The position numbers and the translations under genes were made by a program. A stretch of 64,000 nucleotides of DNA from Rugalucina vietnamica (Eukaryota; Mollusca; Bivalvia; Lucinida; Lucinidae): contig OZ024883.1 of NCBI GenBank assembly GCA_964017185.1, positions 1,178,001 through 1,242,000 of the forward strand, written 5' to 3'. Of this stretch, positions 27,201 to 35,839 are shown in pieces. The notes beneath the pieces were generated by a model, which was given only the letters and a program-made list of their open reading frames with translations, did not search any database and was not told the origin of the DNA. Within the stretch, counting starts at the first letter, position 1. Every line of letters starts with the position of its first letter.

Positions 27201-30200
27201 ATGTTAACCACATCAGCAGTACCGCCTTTGAACGGGCAGTTATAAATAACTGGGGGTGGTAGGGGGGTGGGGGCTTAAACCGGCTTATACTTCATACTCC
27301 CGGTCCCGAAGATCTACACAATGGAAAGGCACAGCGTTACATCTCAACTCAGCTCAACTTACTCAGCTCATCATGCTCAGCACATTGGGAAAAAAGTATG
27401 CATATTTTGGCAGATATTTTTGGTCCTTCTTGAGGCGAAAACGTAACAAATTCTCAGCTTAGCTTATCTAGCTCAGCTTACAGCTTAGGTAATTATTCTG
27501 CTGACCGTAGCCTTTTTAGGTATATAGAAGATACTTATACCATACGGGATGGTCAAAGATGTAAGTTGAGTAGGATAAGTTGTTAAAGTTGCATTTAAGC
27601 AAATGTTTGCTATTTGGCTTCGTACTTCATACTCCGTGTCCCGAAATTAGACGCTCTTATAAACACAGGACAAATAATCAGATGTGAATTTCTTCAAAGT
27701 AAAACAGTATGGGCACATGCCTGGTCACATTTCGGGACCCGGAGTATGAAGTACCTGACCTTAAACCGGTTTAAAGATGCCGTTTACTTTGTTGTCGCAA
27801 GGTATAAAGATTTCTGCATAGCATTTAATATGGCATTAAGTGCAGACTAATAATGCCTCGTATATGGTTCGTTAAACAGCAAAATTCATTCTGAAGGCAA
27901 ATTTAACGACTGATTTCATAGAATTTACTTGACAGTAGACTAACGACTTGGACATAGTTGTGGGAAAATGCATCGTTTTTAATGTTCTGAAAACCATACT
28001 GCGCAGTCTTTGGTAATAAGTAAACTAACATGGTGACACTGAAATTTTCAGTGATCGGAGTGTCTAGAATATTATTCAGTCTTGGTGACTGAGCATGCAT
28101 ACCTGCGCGATGACATTTATAATAAAGCTTTATTTTCTTAAATACAGGCTTATTTAATTCGGTTAATGATAAAACAGAAAGAACTAAAAATGACCTTGTC
28201 TTTTCGTTACCTGTAATAACTTGATGATAAGCTATTCATGTAAAATGCATTTCTGCATTTTGAATGATAACTGCAAATTATTGAAGGCCACATGGTACAA
28301 TAGCGCTTAAATTAGCTACCAATTAAAGAAAGTGGTGGTGAGGTTAGGGCCCTGTAAAACCGGTGTACGCCCCCAGTTGCTTTATATTACTGATAGTTTT
28401 AAGGCGATACTTATGTTGTGGTTCTATTTGTTTTATGTTTTGGAGTCGATTTTTTTTTCGCTGTTTGAACCATATGTACGTCCTCATAGTTTTAGTCAAG
28501 TTCGGGTAACTGAGTGGCCGCCTATTGGGAAATAGCTGCTCACACGGGTTACGATATGTTTTCTAAGTATAAGTACCCAATTGTCAATTTGGTTCGCCTC
28601 GGGTTTTGGAGTGGGAGTTTCTTTCTGATTGCGTTATTTCCTGATCATTGCCTTTTTGTACCCATTTTTAACTGAATATGTCATCTTGAAAGCCAGGTAC
28701 ATGTATGATCAATTCAAACATCCATCTAAACTACGCTACAGATACCAAACTGGCATTTTGGAGTTATATTTTAGTATTGTTAATAATTTTGTTTCACCTA
28801 AAATTTATGATACATGCGATGACTTTACGAGCCGACTGCCGGAACTTTGTTGCAGTAACTGTTCAATGTGTTGAATTATTACATGGGGCTCGTCATTCTT
28901 TGTATACATTTCACAGCTTATTAGGTTTGCTAGAGTCTAAAATCCTGTTGTATCAAATTGCAACATCACTAGATTCTAGTCCTAAAATCACGTTACGGAC
29001 ATCGACGCGCAAAACATGTCAAACTTCTGGGTTATGACAACTTGAAAATCATTTTCTAAAATTTTTCGCCGACACTACGATTTAATTTCCAAACATAATG
29101 TTGGGTTGAAGACGCCTATGTGTCAGGGCCTTTCGGAACTAGAATTTTATGGCGACTTGGTACAGATATTTAAGAAATGTACAGGCCAGAAGTGTTTTAT
29201 TTTTCTTTTTGATTAAGAAAAATCATTTAACGGTATCAACGTAAAGTGGTGCGACATTCTGCATGCTTAGTTTCAACTCAATTCTGTTTGATCACCACGC
29301 TTCCGTCTTAACTAATTTAAGCCTGACGTCCCTTTTATGGTATATAGGCAAACCGAATAGCCCCAGATGTGACGCCGCAGAACGCGGCGTCCCATTTGAG
29401 GCTATTCTGTTTGCACGGAGAAATTTCATCGAAAAATGAGATAAAAAAAAATAAAATAAAAATCACTCCTAGCACCCCTAAAAATGACAGTGGTAATGAT
29501 GGGAGAATCCATTCGTCAAATATGGGTTAAATTGCACGTCGGGTCGAGCGTCAGACTCTATGATGACACCAACCTAAACTATTCATTATTGTTGGTTGGG
29601 CCCAGAACATTTTTATCTGCTGCTTTGCCCACAAGGGTTCAACTCAGAGTTTTGTTTCGTTTCAGATTTTCATTGGTGCTCTGGCTTCTCGTGGATCTCC
29701 AGTTACCATTGCACATTAAACACGACCATGTTACATACACATTTTCTAAAGTTGTAAAAATTTAAAAATTTCAATAGAAATGTTTTGATATTTTTTTTAT
29801 TTTTGGTCAAAACATGTCGAGGCGGTTCTAACGAGTACCCACACTCTATGTTTTGGAGCAAAAGTAAGAAAATTAGGTATACCACTGTATACCCCAGATT
29901 TGCTATATAAAAGTGAGGTTATTAAAGGATACATTACACGGACATGTTTTCCTGATGATCACATTGTATCGGTAGAATCGTTGCTTTTGATTTATCATGA
30001 CCTTCACTATATATTCTTATCTACCGTGATGCTCATTGTCTACTCGGCCCATGGTCTTCACCAGTGCATGGAACACTTTATTTGCTACGTTTGTGCATGG
30101 AACACTTTATTTGCTACGTTTACACCGATATAGCTTCGTTGCACATTAACTGCCACTAGCTTATTACGATAGCATTATTATTTTTTTCTCTCTCTCTTGT

Positions 30201-30992
30201 AATGATTTTTTTTTTTTTATTTCCTTTATTATTTCTACAAACTCTCTTTACAATGACTGTGTTTTTGGCAAAATATAAAGCATTTTTGCTTTACGCGCAT
30301 TTATTCATTCATTCATTTAATTAGTTTTTAATTTATTTATTTTGTTTATTGTATATTTTCTTCCAGCAAAAGATTCGAGTACAGCCCTTTTTCACTCGAG
30401 TTTGCCGTTTGAGCATTTGCATCACACAAGAAGACCATGTGCTCTGAAGATCTGAGTTTCTTTTCATGTTGTCCTCAAAGACATCTGGATTGATTGATCT
30501 GCTGATTTGAGTGACAGCTTCAAACTAAATGACCTATAAAAACGGCAAACTACTATGTGGAATTTTTGCCTTGTGGATACCGATCAGGTAACTGCTTAAA
30601 TTGATAAAATTCTGCTTTTGTCTCTATCTCGTTACAAATCTGTGGTCTTAATATGCATTGTAAATGTTGTGCAAATAATTTTGAAATAAAATGTGTTTTA
30701 ACCAAGCAATTACAATGTTTTTATCAGAAGAGGTGACATCATTTCCTAAAGATAAATGCTGAATAGACTTTAAGAACACCTGGCACCTGGGGCATGGTTT
30801 CAGTTCTAAAATAGAATAAAAAAGTTACCTGATTTACAAACAAACGGCAAACTCGAGTGAACAAATTTGATTGACCTAAATGCTCAAATGCCAAACTCGA
30901 GAGAAAGGGGCTGTATACTAGTGCTTGAAACTGATTACTGTTTTTTTTAAATTTAAGGATGTTTTTGAAATCATTATCACGCCTTTCAAAAA

Positions 30993-31031
<39 letters not shown>

Positions 31032-31660
31032 GATTTTAAAATATTCTGAATACAGCATCATGGAAAAGGAATTCGGTACGGCACAATGGTAGCTGTGGCA
31101 AAAAATAACGGCCTACTCCGCTCCGCGTCGGTATGTACATGTACCTCTTAAAAACTTTGCATAACTATTCTATATGAAATTATCTGGCCTCATGTCTTAA
31201 TGCTACATTTTTGTCCTGTGTTATTTGCGACTGACTTTTGCAATAAATAAATTCTCTCGTTAGTCTCTATTTTCTAACCTGACACACACTCGCTCTAACC
31301 TTTCCGACTAAAGAGTTCTGCGACTGACTGACCGACTGTAACACATGTGTATGCAACTTGAAGACTACTCATTCTGAAAACCTTTTCATATGAGCCGCCT
31401 CGTGGGAAAACCAACAATCTGCTTATGCGAAAACAAAGGCGCAGATCAGCTTCGCGGTAACCGCGAAGCTGATCAGCGCCTTTGTTTTCGCTACTCGGAT
31501 AGTACAGTGCCTCTTCTACTTAAATCCGAAATTTCAAGCTTCTAGCTCTTTTTTGTGCTTGTACAGGCTGGTTTGTGTCGGACCTGGTCGGAAACCACAT
31601 TGTTGGTTTTCCCACGAGGCGGCTCATCACGCAATATACAGGGTTTTCTTCAGCTGTAAA

Positions 31661-31692
<32 letters not shown>

Positions 31693-33062
31693 TCTCGATA
31701 TTTTTTTATATTTTTCTTATTTGTGTTCGAAACATAGACTGAGGCGGTTCTAACGAGTACCCACAAACTATGTTTTGGAGCAAGAATAAGAAAAATAGGT
31801 ATACCCTGGAAACTCCACTTTTACTGTATAAATGTGGGGTTAACAGGTGTGGTCGTTCGTCTCTCACTAAAGAGAAAGACCATCATTATTTCTTGAATAG
31901 GTTCGTGTGTGTTGGTGAGTTCTTTGATGGATGACTGGGCCAATTCTAGCTTAACATGGGTATACATTACATGGACATGTTTTCGTGATGTTAAGCGCAT
32001 TTTATTTTTGCACGATTACCTGGTTGAATCCCTAAACCTCTCCCGAATCTGCGGCTGTACATGTCTACATGTACCTTAACACTGTGCATACCTACTGAAA
32101 CTTTTGCCCATTTCTTGGTACAATTACATGATTTAATCTTTCTGTTGAATCAACCGGTTGCGGAATTTGCGGCCGGCTGGAACACAGTCTGCATCATGCG
32201 GGAAAGTCTTCGTTCATACAATATCAGCAAAAATACCCGCAAACCGTTTGGTATTAGTCGAGTCTAAGATCTTCTAAAGCATTTGTCTTTCTTCTGTTCT
32301 AAAATACTTTCAAACTTTGCTCATTTAATATCAGTTTAATTACCTGATTCAGACCCTATATCCCCCATCCCGAATCCACCACCTAATATGTCTGGATGCG
32401 GAATTTCTGGCATACTAGATTACTTTAACACTGATAATTCTTTAAACCTTATTTCTCAGCGGCTGGGTAACACATACATCTACATGTAGCTGCACCTTAA
32501 CATTGTTAAATTAAATACAAAATTAAATGCATTTAATACAATAGAATTCGCAATTTAATTTCCTTTACTAACCTATTGCGTTTGATTAGATTTATAGAAC
32601 TTACGTCTATATACACCTTGAAACATTTGCTCATTTAATCTTGGTTTTCGTACATGGTTCAACCCATAACCTCCCTCCTAAATCACCACCTTACCTCTCT
32701 AGAAGCGGAGAGAGGGGCTAACTATATTCCGTAAGTCTACATGTACTTTGTACATTAAAACGTAAAAACCCTTAGTTCTTATTACCTGGCTCAGTGCCTA
32801 GTCTCCCTCCCGAATCAACCACTAGCCTCTCCGGCTGAGGACTTTGCGGCTGGCTAGAACACACATCTACATGAACTTCAACACTGTTCATACTCAAGTC
32901 CGTGGCCACTTCTTCACATTTTAGATTTTCTATCTGTCCGGGAACCACACCGGTAACCGTGTCTTTCCTGTCATCGTTCGCATGGCTTTCTCTCCTTTCA
33001 AAACATTTGTCTCTTATTTTGTCTTCAAAGGATTGTGTCACAAACTGCGTTAGTCCTTCCAT
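7296..33062 (-). CDS. SHOX2: SHOX/SHOX2-type homeobox transcription factor, exons 1-3 (C-terminus outside window)
   Basis: Three minus-strand exons, 33062-32786 (277 bp), 20020-19827 (194 bp) and 7353-7296 (58 bp), join in phase (1, 0, 1) at GT-AG borders. They give 176 codons plus one base. The product starts [15 protein letters not shown], like the vertebrate SHOX N-terminus. It then has an acidic stretch and a paired-class homeodomain beginning [20 protein letters not shown], essentially identical to the SHOX family, with helix 3 [14 protein letters not shown]. The intron inside the homeodomain, between VQ and VWFQ, is the known SHOX position. Family role: nuclear DNA-binding regulator of development. 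Introns of ~12.8 and ~12.5 kb are packed with mobile elements. The remaining C-terminus with the OAR domain was not found and probably lies left of position 1. The SHOX versus SHOX2 label is arbitrary in an invertebrate. Confidence 0.9.
7567..7668 (+). repeat. REP-A copy, left part (interrupted)
   Basis: AAGGTACAAGTAGGTAATGA through GACAATTAGGTACTAA. It continues at 12108 after a 4.4-kb insertion. Confidence 0.85.
7669..12107. mobile_element. 4.4-kb non-autonomous TIR element with internal satellite array, inserted into REP-A
   Basis: The ends are inverted: TTGGTCCATGAGC at 7669 and GCTCATGGACCAA ending at 12107. Further inverted matches inside are TCGGTACCACCTG / CAGGTGGTACCGA and AAAATCGGGGGGAC / CCCCCCGATTTTTT, so the imperfect TIRs extend about 130 bp. 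REP-A sequence resumes directly after the right end, which fixes both borders. TA flanks each end, consistent with but not proving a TA target duplication. The interior is a ~185-bp tandem array plus about 800 bp of AT-rich DNA (11165-11965). No transposase is present, so it would need proteins supplied in trans. Confidence 0.88.
7820..11165. repeat. ~185-bp tandem array, ~18 units, with alternating unit types
   Basis: Each unit has GGTATACCCCC, then a TTTTTCTCTAATAT-like tract, AAGTTCT, AGAAAGTCA, TTATAGAATATTGTCATAGC, AATCATTTGATACCAATTTC, AGCTCTCTAG and CTTTTGGTTGCTGAGATAT. Landmarks fall near 8011, 8197, 8383, 8571, 8755, 8945, 9132, 9318, 9505, 9675, 9866, 10050, 10235, 10425, 10610 and 10980. 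From about 9130 to 10250 two variants alternate, one with CCTTCGTTTGC and one with TATATTTTTCTGAG. That is a ~370-bp higher-order period. Confidence 0.92.
12108..12300 (+). repeat. REP-A copy, right part (interrupted)
   Basis: Continues the copy begun at 7567: ACTTAGAAAACATATTATAA, CCGAGTGAGCAGCTATTTCC, then the CTCCTTGGAACGATC and TATAAAGTTACTGGGG blocks. Confidence 0.85.
12524..12760. repeat. REP-B copy
   Basis: Matches 3968-4190 in the same orientation. A following segment (12790-12850) contains GCACTATGGATGGTGTACGG, the inverted counterpart of 61729-61795. Confidence 0.6.
13098..13375. mobile_element. MITE-F: foldback element with long central palindrome
   Basis: The left end is CATCAGGAAAACATATCCGTG and the right end is CATGGGAAAGTTTTCGTAATG, which are imperfect TIRs. 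The centre (about 13196-13276) is a near-perfect palindrome with arms AACATAGATTGTGGGTAC and GTTAGAACCGCCTCG. A GTATACCCCC...GGGGGTATAC pair lies to its left. Eight family members were found, none coding. Confidence 0.85.
13478..15415. mobile_element. Composite foldback insertion within a MITE-H copy
   Basis: The outer left part (ACCCATATTTGACAAATGG, then AAGGGGTGTTAGGGGTG) and outer right part (GATGGGATGCTGCGTTCTGC, then CCATAAAAGGGTTCCAGGC) match MITE-H copies at 25895 and 29310. The interior holds inverted pairs. 13630-13735 pairs with 15205-15310 around GAGCGTATGCAGAACAGACG. 14048-14093 pairs with 15017-15073 around CGGAGCGGAACAG. The result is a ~1.9-kb foldback structure with no convincing gene. 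Confidence 0.65.
14692..14758 (-). repeat. tRNA-like sequence (SINE head or tRNA pseudogene)
   Basis: The minus strand reads GTCCCGATAGCTCAGTGG, an A-box-like D arm, then CGCCC-7 nt-GGGCG as a possible anticodon stem, and GTGGGTTCGCCC near the B-box position. The 3' acceptor strand does not pair with the 5' end, and the anticodon loop lacks the invariant U33. A functional tRNA is therefore unlikely. Confidence 0.5.
15503..15721. mobile_element. MITE-G copy
   Basis: Begins GAGC...GCATGAGAAAACCAAC and ends TTTCTCATGCAAGGCTC, with AAAT on both sides as a 4-bp target duplication. The core palindrome has GCGAAAACAAAGGCG and CAGCTGATCTGCG arms. Confidence 0.8.
15800..16146 (-). repeat. REP-A copy
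   Basis: Near-complete reverse copy, from GAGGTTAGGTACCTGTAAAA through CGATACTTCTG and CCACCTATTGGGAAATAGCT to GCCTACTTGTACCTTTTC. Confidence 0.9.
16148..17036. mobile_element. ~0.9-kb element with ~120-bp terminal inverted repeats
   Basis: The left arm starts ACCCAACC and includes AGATTCATTTTTATATT, CTAGCTATGTGTAATATTTC and AACAGAAACATGGCAATGTG. The right arm (16916-17036) is its reverse complement, ending GGTTGGGT. The interior has no convincing gene (a 93-codon ORF at 16393 is unsupported). REP-A copies flank both sides in the same orientation. Confidence 0.8.
17122..17455 (-). repeat. REP-A copy
   Basis: Reverse copy, GTGAGGTTAGGTACCTGTAA through GATCGTTGCCTACTTGT. It closely resembles the 15.8-kb copy. 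Confidence 0.9.
17456..18320. other. Homeobox intron 2, no element recognised
   Basis: Nothing coding is seen. An A-rich tract lies at 17958-17990. Confidence 0.4.
18323..18366 (-). promoter_or_regulatory. Paired CTCF-like motifs in the homeobox intron
   Basis: On the minus strand ACACTAGATGGCAG (18336-18323) and CCTGTAGAGGGCGCTA (18366-18351) each match the core CTCF pattern (CA-N-N-AG-R-N-GGCR). They share one orientation and are about 15 bp apart. This is a motif match by eye; binding is inferred. Confidence 0.4.
19175..19370 (-). repeat. REP-A partial copy
   Basis: The AGTTAAGTTCGGGTAACTG block through TTTTTCCCACCCCTCGG to CCTACTTTTACCTTTTC. The 3' half is missing. Confidence 0.8.
19578..19816. 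mobile_element. MITE-F copy abutting a homeobox splice donor
   Basis: CATCAGGAAAACACGTCC at the left, then the palindromic core, which is shortened on one arm. The right end is TCTGTATATTACATAATG. It stops 10 bp from exon 2, so intron 2 reads GTAGGGAATA and then runs straight into the element. Confidence 0.8.
19827..20020 (-). CDS. SHOX2: SHOX-like exon 2: most of the homeodomain
   Basis: Acceptor TTTCAG precedes ATGAAACAAAAG, and donor GTAGGG follows GTGCAG. The exon encodes an acidic linker (SEQEDDDQ) and then the homeodomain from [20 protein letters not shown] to LGLSEARVQ. The identity to known SHOX proteins over this block makes the assignment firm. Phase 1 at entry completes an Asp codon with exon 1, and phase 0 at exit joins VWFQ of exon 3. 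Confidence 0.95.
20168..20455 (-). repeat. REP-A copy, diverged
   Basis: AGTAATTTTATATTACTGG, GGCGATACTTCTGTTGTGG, GGGAAATAGCTGCTCAC and TGCCTACTTGTTCC blocks in reverse order, with small deletions. Confidence 0.8.
20456..21364. other. Homeobox intron 1, mostly unrecognised
   Basis: No gene. A MITE-F half fragment (GTGTACCCAATCTATG) lies at about 21158-21190 beside an A-run (21198-21232). Confidence 0.5.
21365..21683. mobile_element. MITE-F copy with internal duplication
   Basis: CATCATGCAAACATGTCCG start and AGTTTTCGTAATG end. The left palindrome arm plus GTTAGAACCGCCTCGCC is present twice in tandem (about 21472-21508 and 21509-21545) before the right arm. Confidence 0.85.
21799..25472. 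mobile_element. ~3.7-kb foldback/TIR element with internal AAGATGG repeats
   Basis: Left ACCTGGAAGATGGTGCCGCA and right TGCGGCACACATTTCCAGGT are inverted. So are GATGCCACCCTGGCATCATT and AATGATGCCAAGGTGGCATC. Inside the left half are about five units rich in CAAGATGGCGGCC-type sequence (21905-22650), with inverted counterparts at 24850-25200. The middle (22700-24840) has no recognised gene. It is a non-autonomous element by structure. Confidence 0.75.
21890..22650. repeat. ~170-bp tandem units with AAGATGG/GGCCGCCAT motifs
   Basis: AAGATGG-N-GACCAAGATGGCCGCC-type cores recur near 21913, 22068, 22228, 22397 and 22572. A GCATTCCAGTGCTGCA segment recurs between them. Confidence 0.75.
25895..26070 (+). 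mobile_element. MITE-H short copy
   Basis: ACCCATATTTGACGAATGGA, AAGGGGCATCAGGAGTGATT, then GATGGGACGCCAGGCTTAAA. Matches 13478 onwards and the inverted copy at 29310. Confidence 0.75.
26604..26945 (+). repeat. REP-A full-length copy
   Basis: From AAAGGTGCAAGTAGGCATTG to GCGCCTAACCTCACCCTC, about 340 bp. A good reference for the family. Confidence 0.9.
27210..27285 (+). repeat. REP-A 3'-end fragment
   Basis: GCAGTACCGCCTTTGAACGG, then TATAAATAACTGGGGG, a G-rich stretch, and GGCTTAAACCGG. Confidence 0.55.
27290..27765. repeat. Repeated and inverted TACTTCATACTCCGGGTCCCGAA motif
   Basis: ACTTCATACTCCCGGTCCCGA (about 27289), ACTTCATACTCCGTGTCCCGA (about 27625) and the inverted TCGGGACCCGGAGTATGAAG (about 27730) form one direct and one inverted pair. 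Possibly ends of a small element. Confidence 0.55.
27766..28324. other. Homeobox intron 1, no element recognised
   Basis: Nothing supported. Confidence 0.4.
28325..28672 (-). repeat. REP-A copy
   Basis: GGTGAGGTTAGGGCCCTGTA through CGATACTTATGTTGTGG, CTATTGGGAAATAGCTGC and CATTGCCTTTTTGTACC. Confidence 0.88.
29310..29532 (-). mobile_element. MITE-H copy
   Basis: GCCTGACGTCCCTTTTATGG, a CGCCGCAGAACGCGGCG hairpin, AAAATCACTCCTAGCACCCC, then GATTCGTCAAATATGGGTTA in reverse complement on its other side. This is the inverse of the 25895 copy and includes the segment missing there. Confidence 0.75.
29765..29957 (-). mobile_element. MITE-F copy, one palindrome arm
   Basis: CGAGGCGGTTCTAACGAGTA, CCCACACTCTATGTTTTGG, AGGTATACC, then ACACGGACATGTTTTCCTGATG as the end. 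The left end is poorly preserved. Confidence 0.7.
30378..30919. mobile_element. ~540-bp element with inverted ends
   Basis: Left AGTACAGCCC...CACTCGAGTTTGCCGTTTGAG is mirrored by right CTCAAATGCCAAACTCGAG...GGGGCTGTATACT. An extra internal CAAACGGCAAACTCGAGTG copy occurs near 30842. Non-coding. Confidence 0.65.
30989..31031. repeat. (AAAT)n microsatellite
   Basis: About ten uninterrupted tetranucleotide copies. Confidence 0.95.
31370..31994 (-). mobile_element. MITE-F copy with MITE-G nested in its terminus
   Basis: A MITE-F end (CATTCTGAAAACCTTTTC) at 31370 is separated from CACGCAATATACAG at 31628 by a MITE-G insertion. The body continues through an A-run and CGGTTCTAACGAGTACCCAC to GGACATGTTTTCGTGATG. 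A ~110-bp stretch at about 31850-31958 has no match in other copies. Confidence 0.7.
31392..31625. mobile_element. MITE-G full-length copy
   Basis: GAGCCGCCTCGTGGGAAAACC start and GGTTTTCCCACGAGGCGGCTC end are perfect TIRs. The central palindrome has CAGATCAGCTTCGCGGT and CCGCGAAGCTGATCAGCGCC. It is 234 bp and serves as the family reference. Confidence 0.92.
32019..32765 (-). repeat. Decayed tandem copies of the 3' part of homeobox exon 1
   Basis: Segments at about 32019-32098, 32120-32225, 32335-32520 and 32640-32765 share blocks with the donor end of exon 1 (32773-32902). The blocks are ATTACCTGG, a CTCCCGAATC variant, a GCGGCTGG variant and CATCTACATG. They are separated by a TTTGCTCATTTAATCT block. 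Two retain a GT donor-like CAGGTAAT on the minus strand. Confidence 0.65.
32786..33062 (-). CDS. SHOX2: SHOX-like exon 1: N-terminus
   Basis: The ATG at 33062 opens [20 protein letters not shown], resembling SHOX/SHOX2 N-termini (MEELTAFVSKSFDQK). The middle is hydrophilic, and the exon ends GTEP plus one base before donor GTAATA. That phase fits exon 2 exactly. The reading would run a few codons into the intron, so the donor, not a stop, ends it. Confidence 0.88.
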
Positions 33063-35192
33063 TTTGTTTTATAAATTAAGACCTGCAACTTCAGCCTTAA
33101 TTACCTGAATTCATTTAAACTTTGTTTATTTATATATTTTATAATTATTTTTTCTTCTTTCTCTTTTACATTATAACCATGTAACGACCTTCCAGAAACA
33201 AAGAATTGATTTTTTTTGCATATAGTTAAAATGCTGAATGTCTATTTGCGATGCACACTTTTAAACGCACTGGTTCCATTCAGTTTTATAAATGTATGTT
33301 TATCTTATATTACAGTTTCAGTATTTTAAAAACATTCTATTTTATGCATTCGCTTCTTCAATTTTATGTTCATGTATTACTGAAAGACGTTTTTTCGGAA
33401 TACCTTTCAATTACACCTTAACAGTGCTCAAAGACATGCATCATTTTAATATAAGTTTCCATAGGAATGTCGCAGAATATTTAAATTACATTAATAGTCC
33501 TCGTCAACAACAAAAATCCGACGCCTGTCGACTTAGAAATATAAACTACGCTAGTTAAGGAATTTCTTAGAAACTTAAACAGTGTCAATACTTTCTAGAT
33601 GGAAATTAAACCAAGTATAACGGAATCTGAGCCTGAAAGTGTCACATGAACTAGATAATTGGTTTAGTGAATTGAGCTATTATCATCGTATAATACCGGA
33701 TCATTAAAGATGTTCATAATTTGTCGCGTCAAGACGGGTTTCTTAGCATGCAAAACTGGCTTCTAATTAGCGCAAAAACGAATTCCATATAAACATAGGA
33801 AACAAAATACCGTATTGCATTGAATTTTATACTATAATTTACAGAAGGACAAACAGAAGCTCTCTGTAAGCCTGTGTATAACAGTTCTGTCTGGTACACT
33901 TAGTTAAGTTTGGTTAACAAAGTGACATTTTCTGGCGGTATGTCATGCCCAAGGCACAACCAAACATTTTCCTTCAAGACAACTATATTCAGCATAATTA
34001 GTGGGCGGAGCTCTCTAGTAAATGCCAATTAAGAGTTCTGGAAGTGCCTTCACGAGCTATTGGAAGAATTAACCAATCAGGCAGCAGCGTTCTCGGTAAT
34101 CAATAGACTAATATGGCTAAATTTCTTGGGAGGAGAAATAGCGTATAATGCTAACTGTAACATGTATCGATATCTTAAGCAATTCAGACTGCATTGTCCG
34201 AGTTTCGCCAGGGAAATTCTTGTCAAATGACATGTGTTAAACCACCAAATATGCTATTGTTCACTCGGAAGCATTAGCTTTGACGTGACTGTGTATTAAA
34301 GAAGGGCGTTTTATGCTGCAGGTTTGATATGATGGATTTAAGTATCAATATGAACTTTAAACAAATTAATGGTCTCTATTAGGAAAAGAAGCTATCAGTT
34401 ACGTATTTGATATAATGCTATTGGTCGTAGTAGTTGATCTTTTTTATTTCCTTAATTAAAAGAATAGTGGACTGGATAGCTGGATTTGTTGGTTTGCCGT
34501 TTGTATTTTAACATTTCCTGGATTTCCCAAACGCCACACATAGAAATAGTGTCTATGCTAATTTCATACAAAGGTACAAGTAGGCAAAGATCAGGAAAAG
34601 GCGCAATCAGAAAAAGATTCCCACTCCAAAAACCGAGTGGGAAAAAACCAAACTAACAATCAGGTACTTATACCATGAAACATATCATAAGCCGAATGAG
34701 CAGCTATTTTCCCAATAGGTGGCCACTCAGTTACCTTAACTTAACTAAAAATATGAAAACATACATAAGGCGCCAACAGCACAAAAAATTTTAAACACCA
34801 AGACATAAAACAAAAAGAACCACTACAGAAGTATCGACTTGGAACGATCAGTAACACAAAGTTACTGGCGGGCTTAAACCAAGTATCTTACACATTATTT
34901 CTATTTTCGAATTTTCAAACTTTGGTAGTTTGTATAGCTTATATTGGTTTTGTAGGTTTTATGCTATTTTACCCGTGTTTATGTATTCTTATCCCAGTGA
35001 CACCTTTGCCCAAGTATCTCACATATGCATAAACTCAAACACTCATATACCTTAATCGTAGATGGGATTCAATAAAACACGAACGATGAAAAAATATCAT
35101 TTTTATCAAAGTTATTTTGTTTTCATCATCCAAAACGTTGATTGTGTTGTCAACATTGTAGTTCGCTTGAAAAGTTTAATACAAACTGTACC
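33063..35192. other. Region upstream of the homeobox gene
   Basis: No gene is supported. On the minus strand this is 5' of exon 1. GTGGGCGGAGC (34002-34012) and AACCAATCAG (34071-34080) are GC-box and CCAAT-like motifs about 1 kb upstream of the ATG, a weak promoter candidate. A REP-A copy occupies 34572-34880. Confidence 0.4.
34572..34880 (+). repeat. REP-A copy
   Basis: AAAGGTACAAGTAGGCAAAG through TAAGCCGAATGAGCAGC to TTACTGGCGGGCTTAAACC. Confidence 0.92.
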
Positions 35193-35465
35193 ATAAGAGT
35201 TAGTCACCTTCACCCCTTATTTTAGTACACGATCTAAGACTTCTCTATCCAATTGGCAAGATCCCATTTCCTACCTGACCACTCAATACGAGATATCACA
35301 ATGACTACATGCAACTAGGTCCGTGTGCGACAACACTGATGACAGCTACTACTACGAACTACTACTTGAATGCATGACACGAGCCACTCACTATGGGGTA
35401 GCACTGTGTCTACAGCGCGTCTTTGTGTTGGTGTATACAACATTGTCTTATATTTATTAGACGTT

Positions 35466-35788
35466 TCAAGATGCAGAGCCATTGATTGAGTTTTGGTTCT
35501 GGTTGTATATGTTAGAAAGTTTCACATTATCTACAGTACTGTGTTCCTCTTTGTCAGTGTCACTAGGTCTCTGTCTGACTATGCTGACCACAGCTACTAT
35601 TACGAACAACACTGTCATAAAGCCAAAATATCCACCATAGACCTGGAACTGTACAAACCAAATAATTTAGGAAACAATCCAAAGAGTTGTGATAAAGCTA
35701 TTTGATTTCTCTGAAGGGGATAGTGGGCTCGATACTCGAGATTTTAGAACACCGTAGAGCTATATTTGAATTTTATTTAAATATTTAC

Positions 35789-35839
<51 letters not shown>

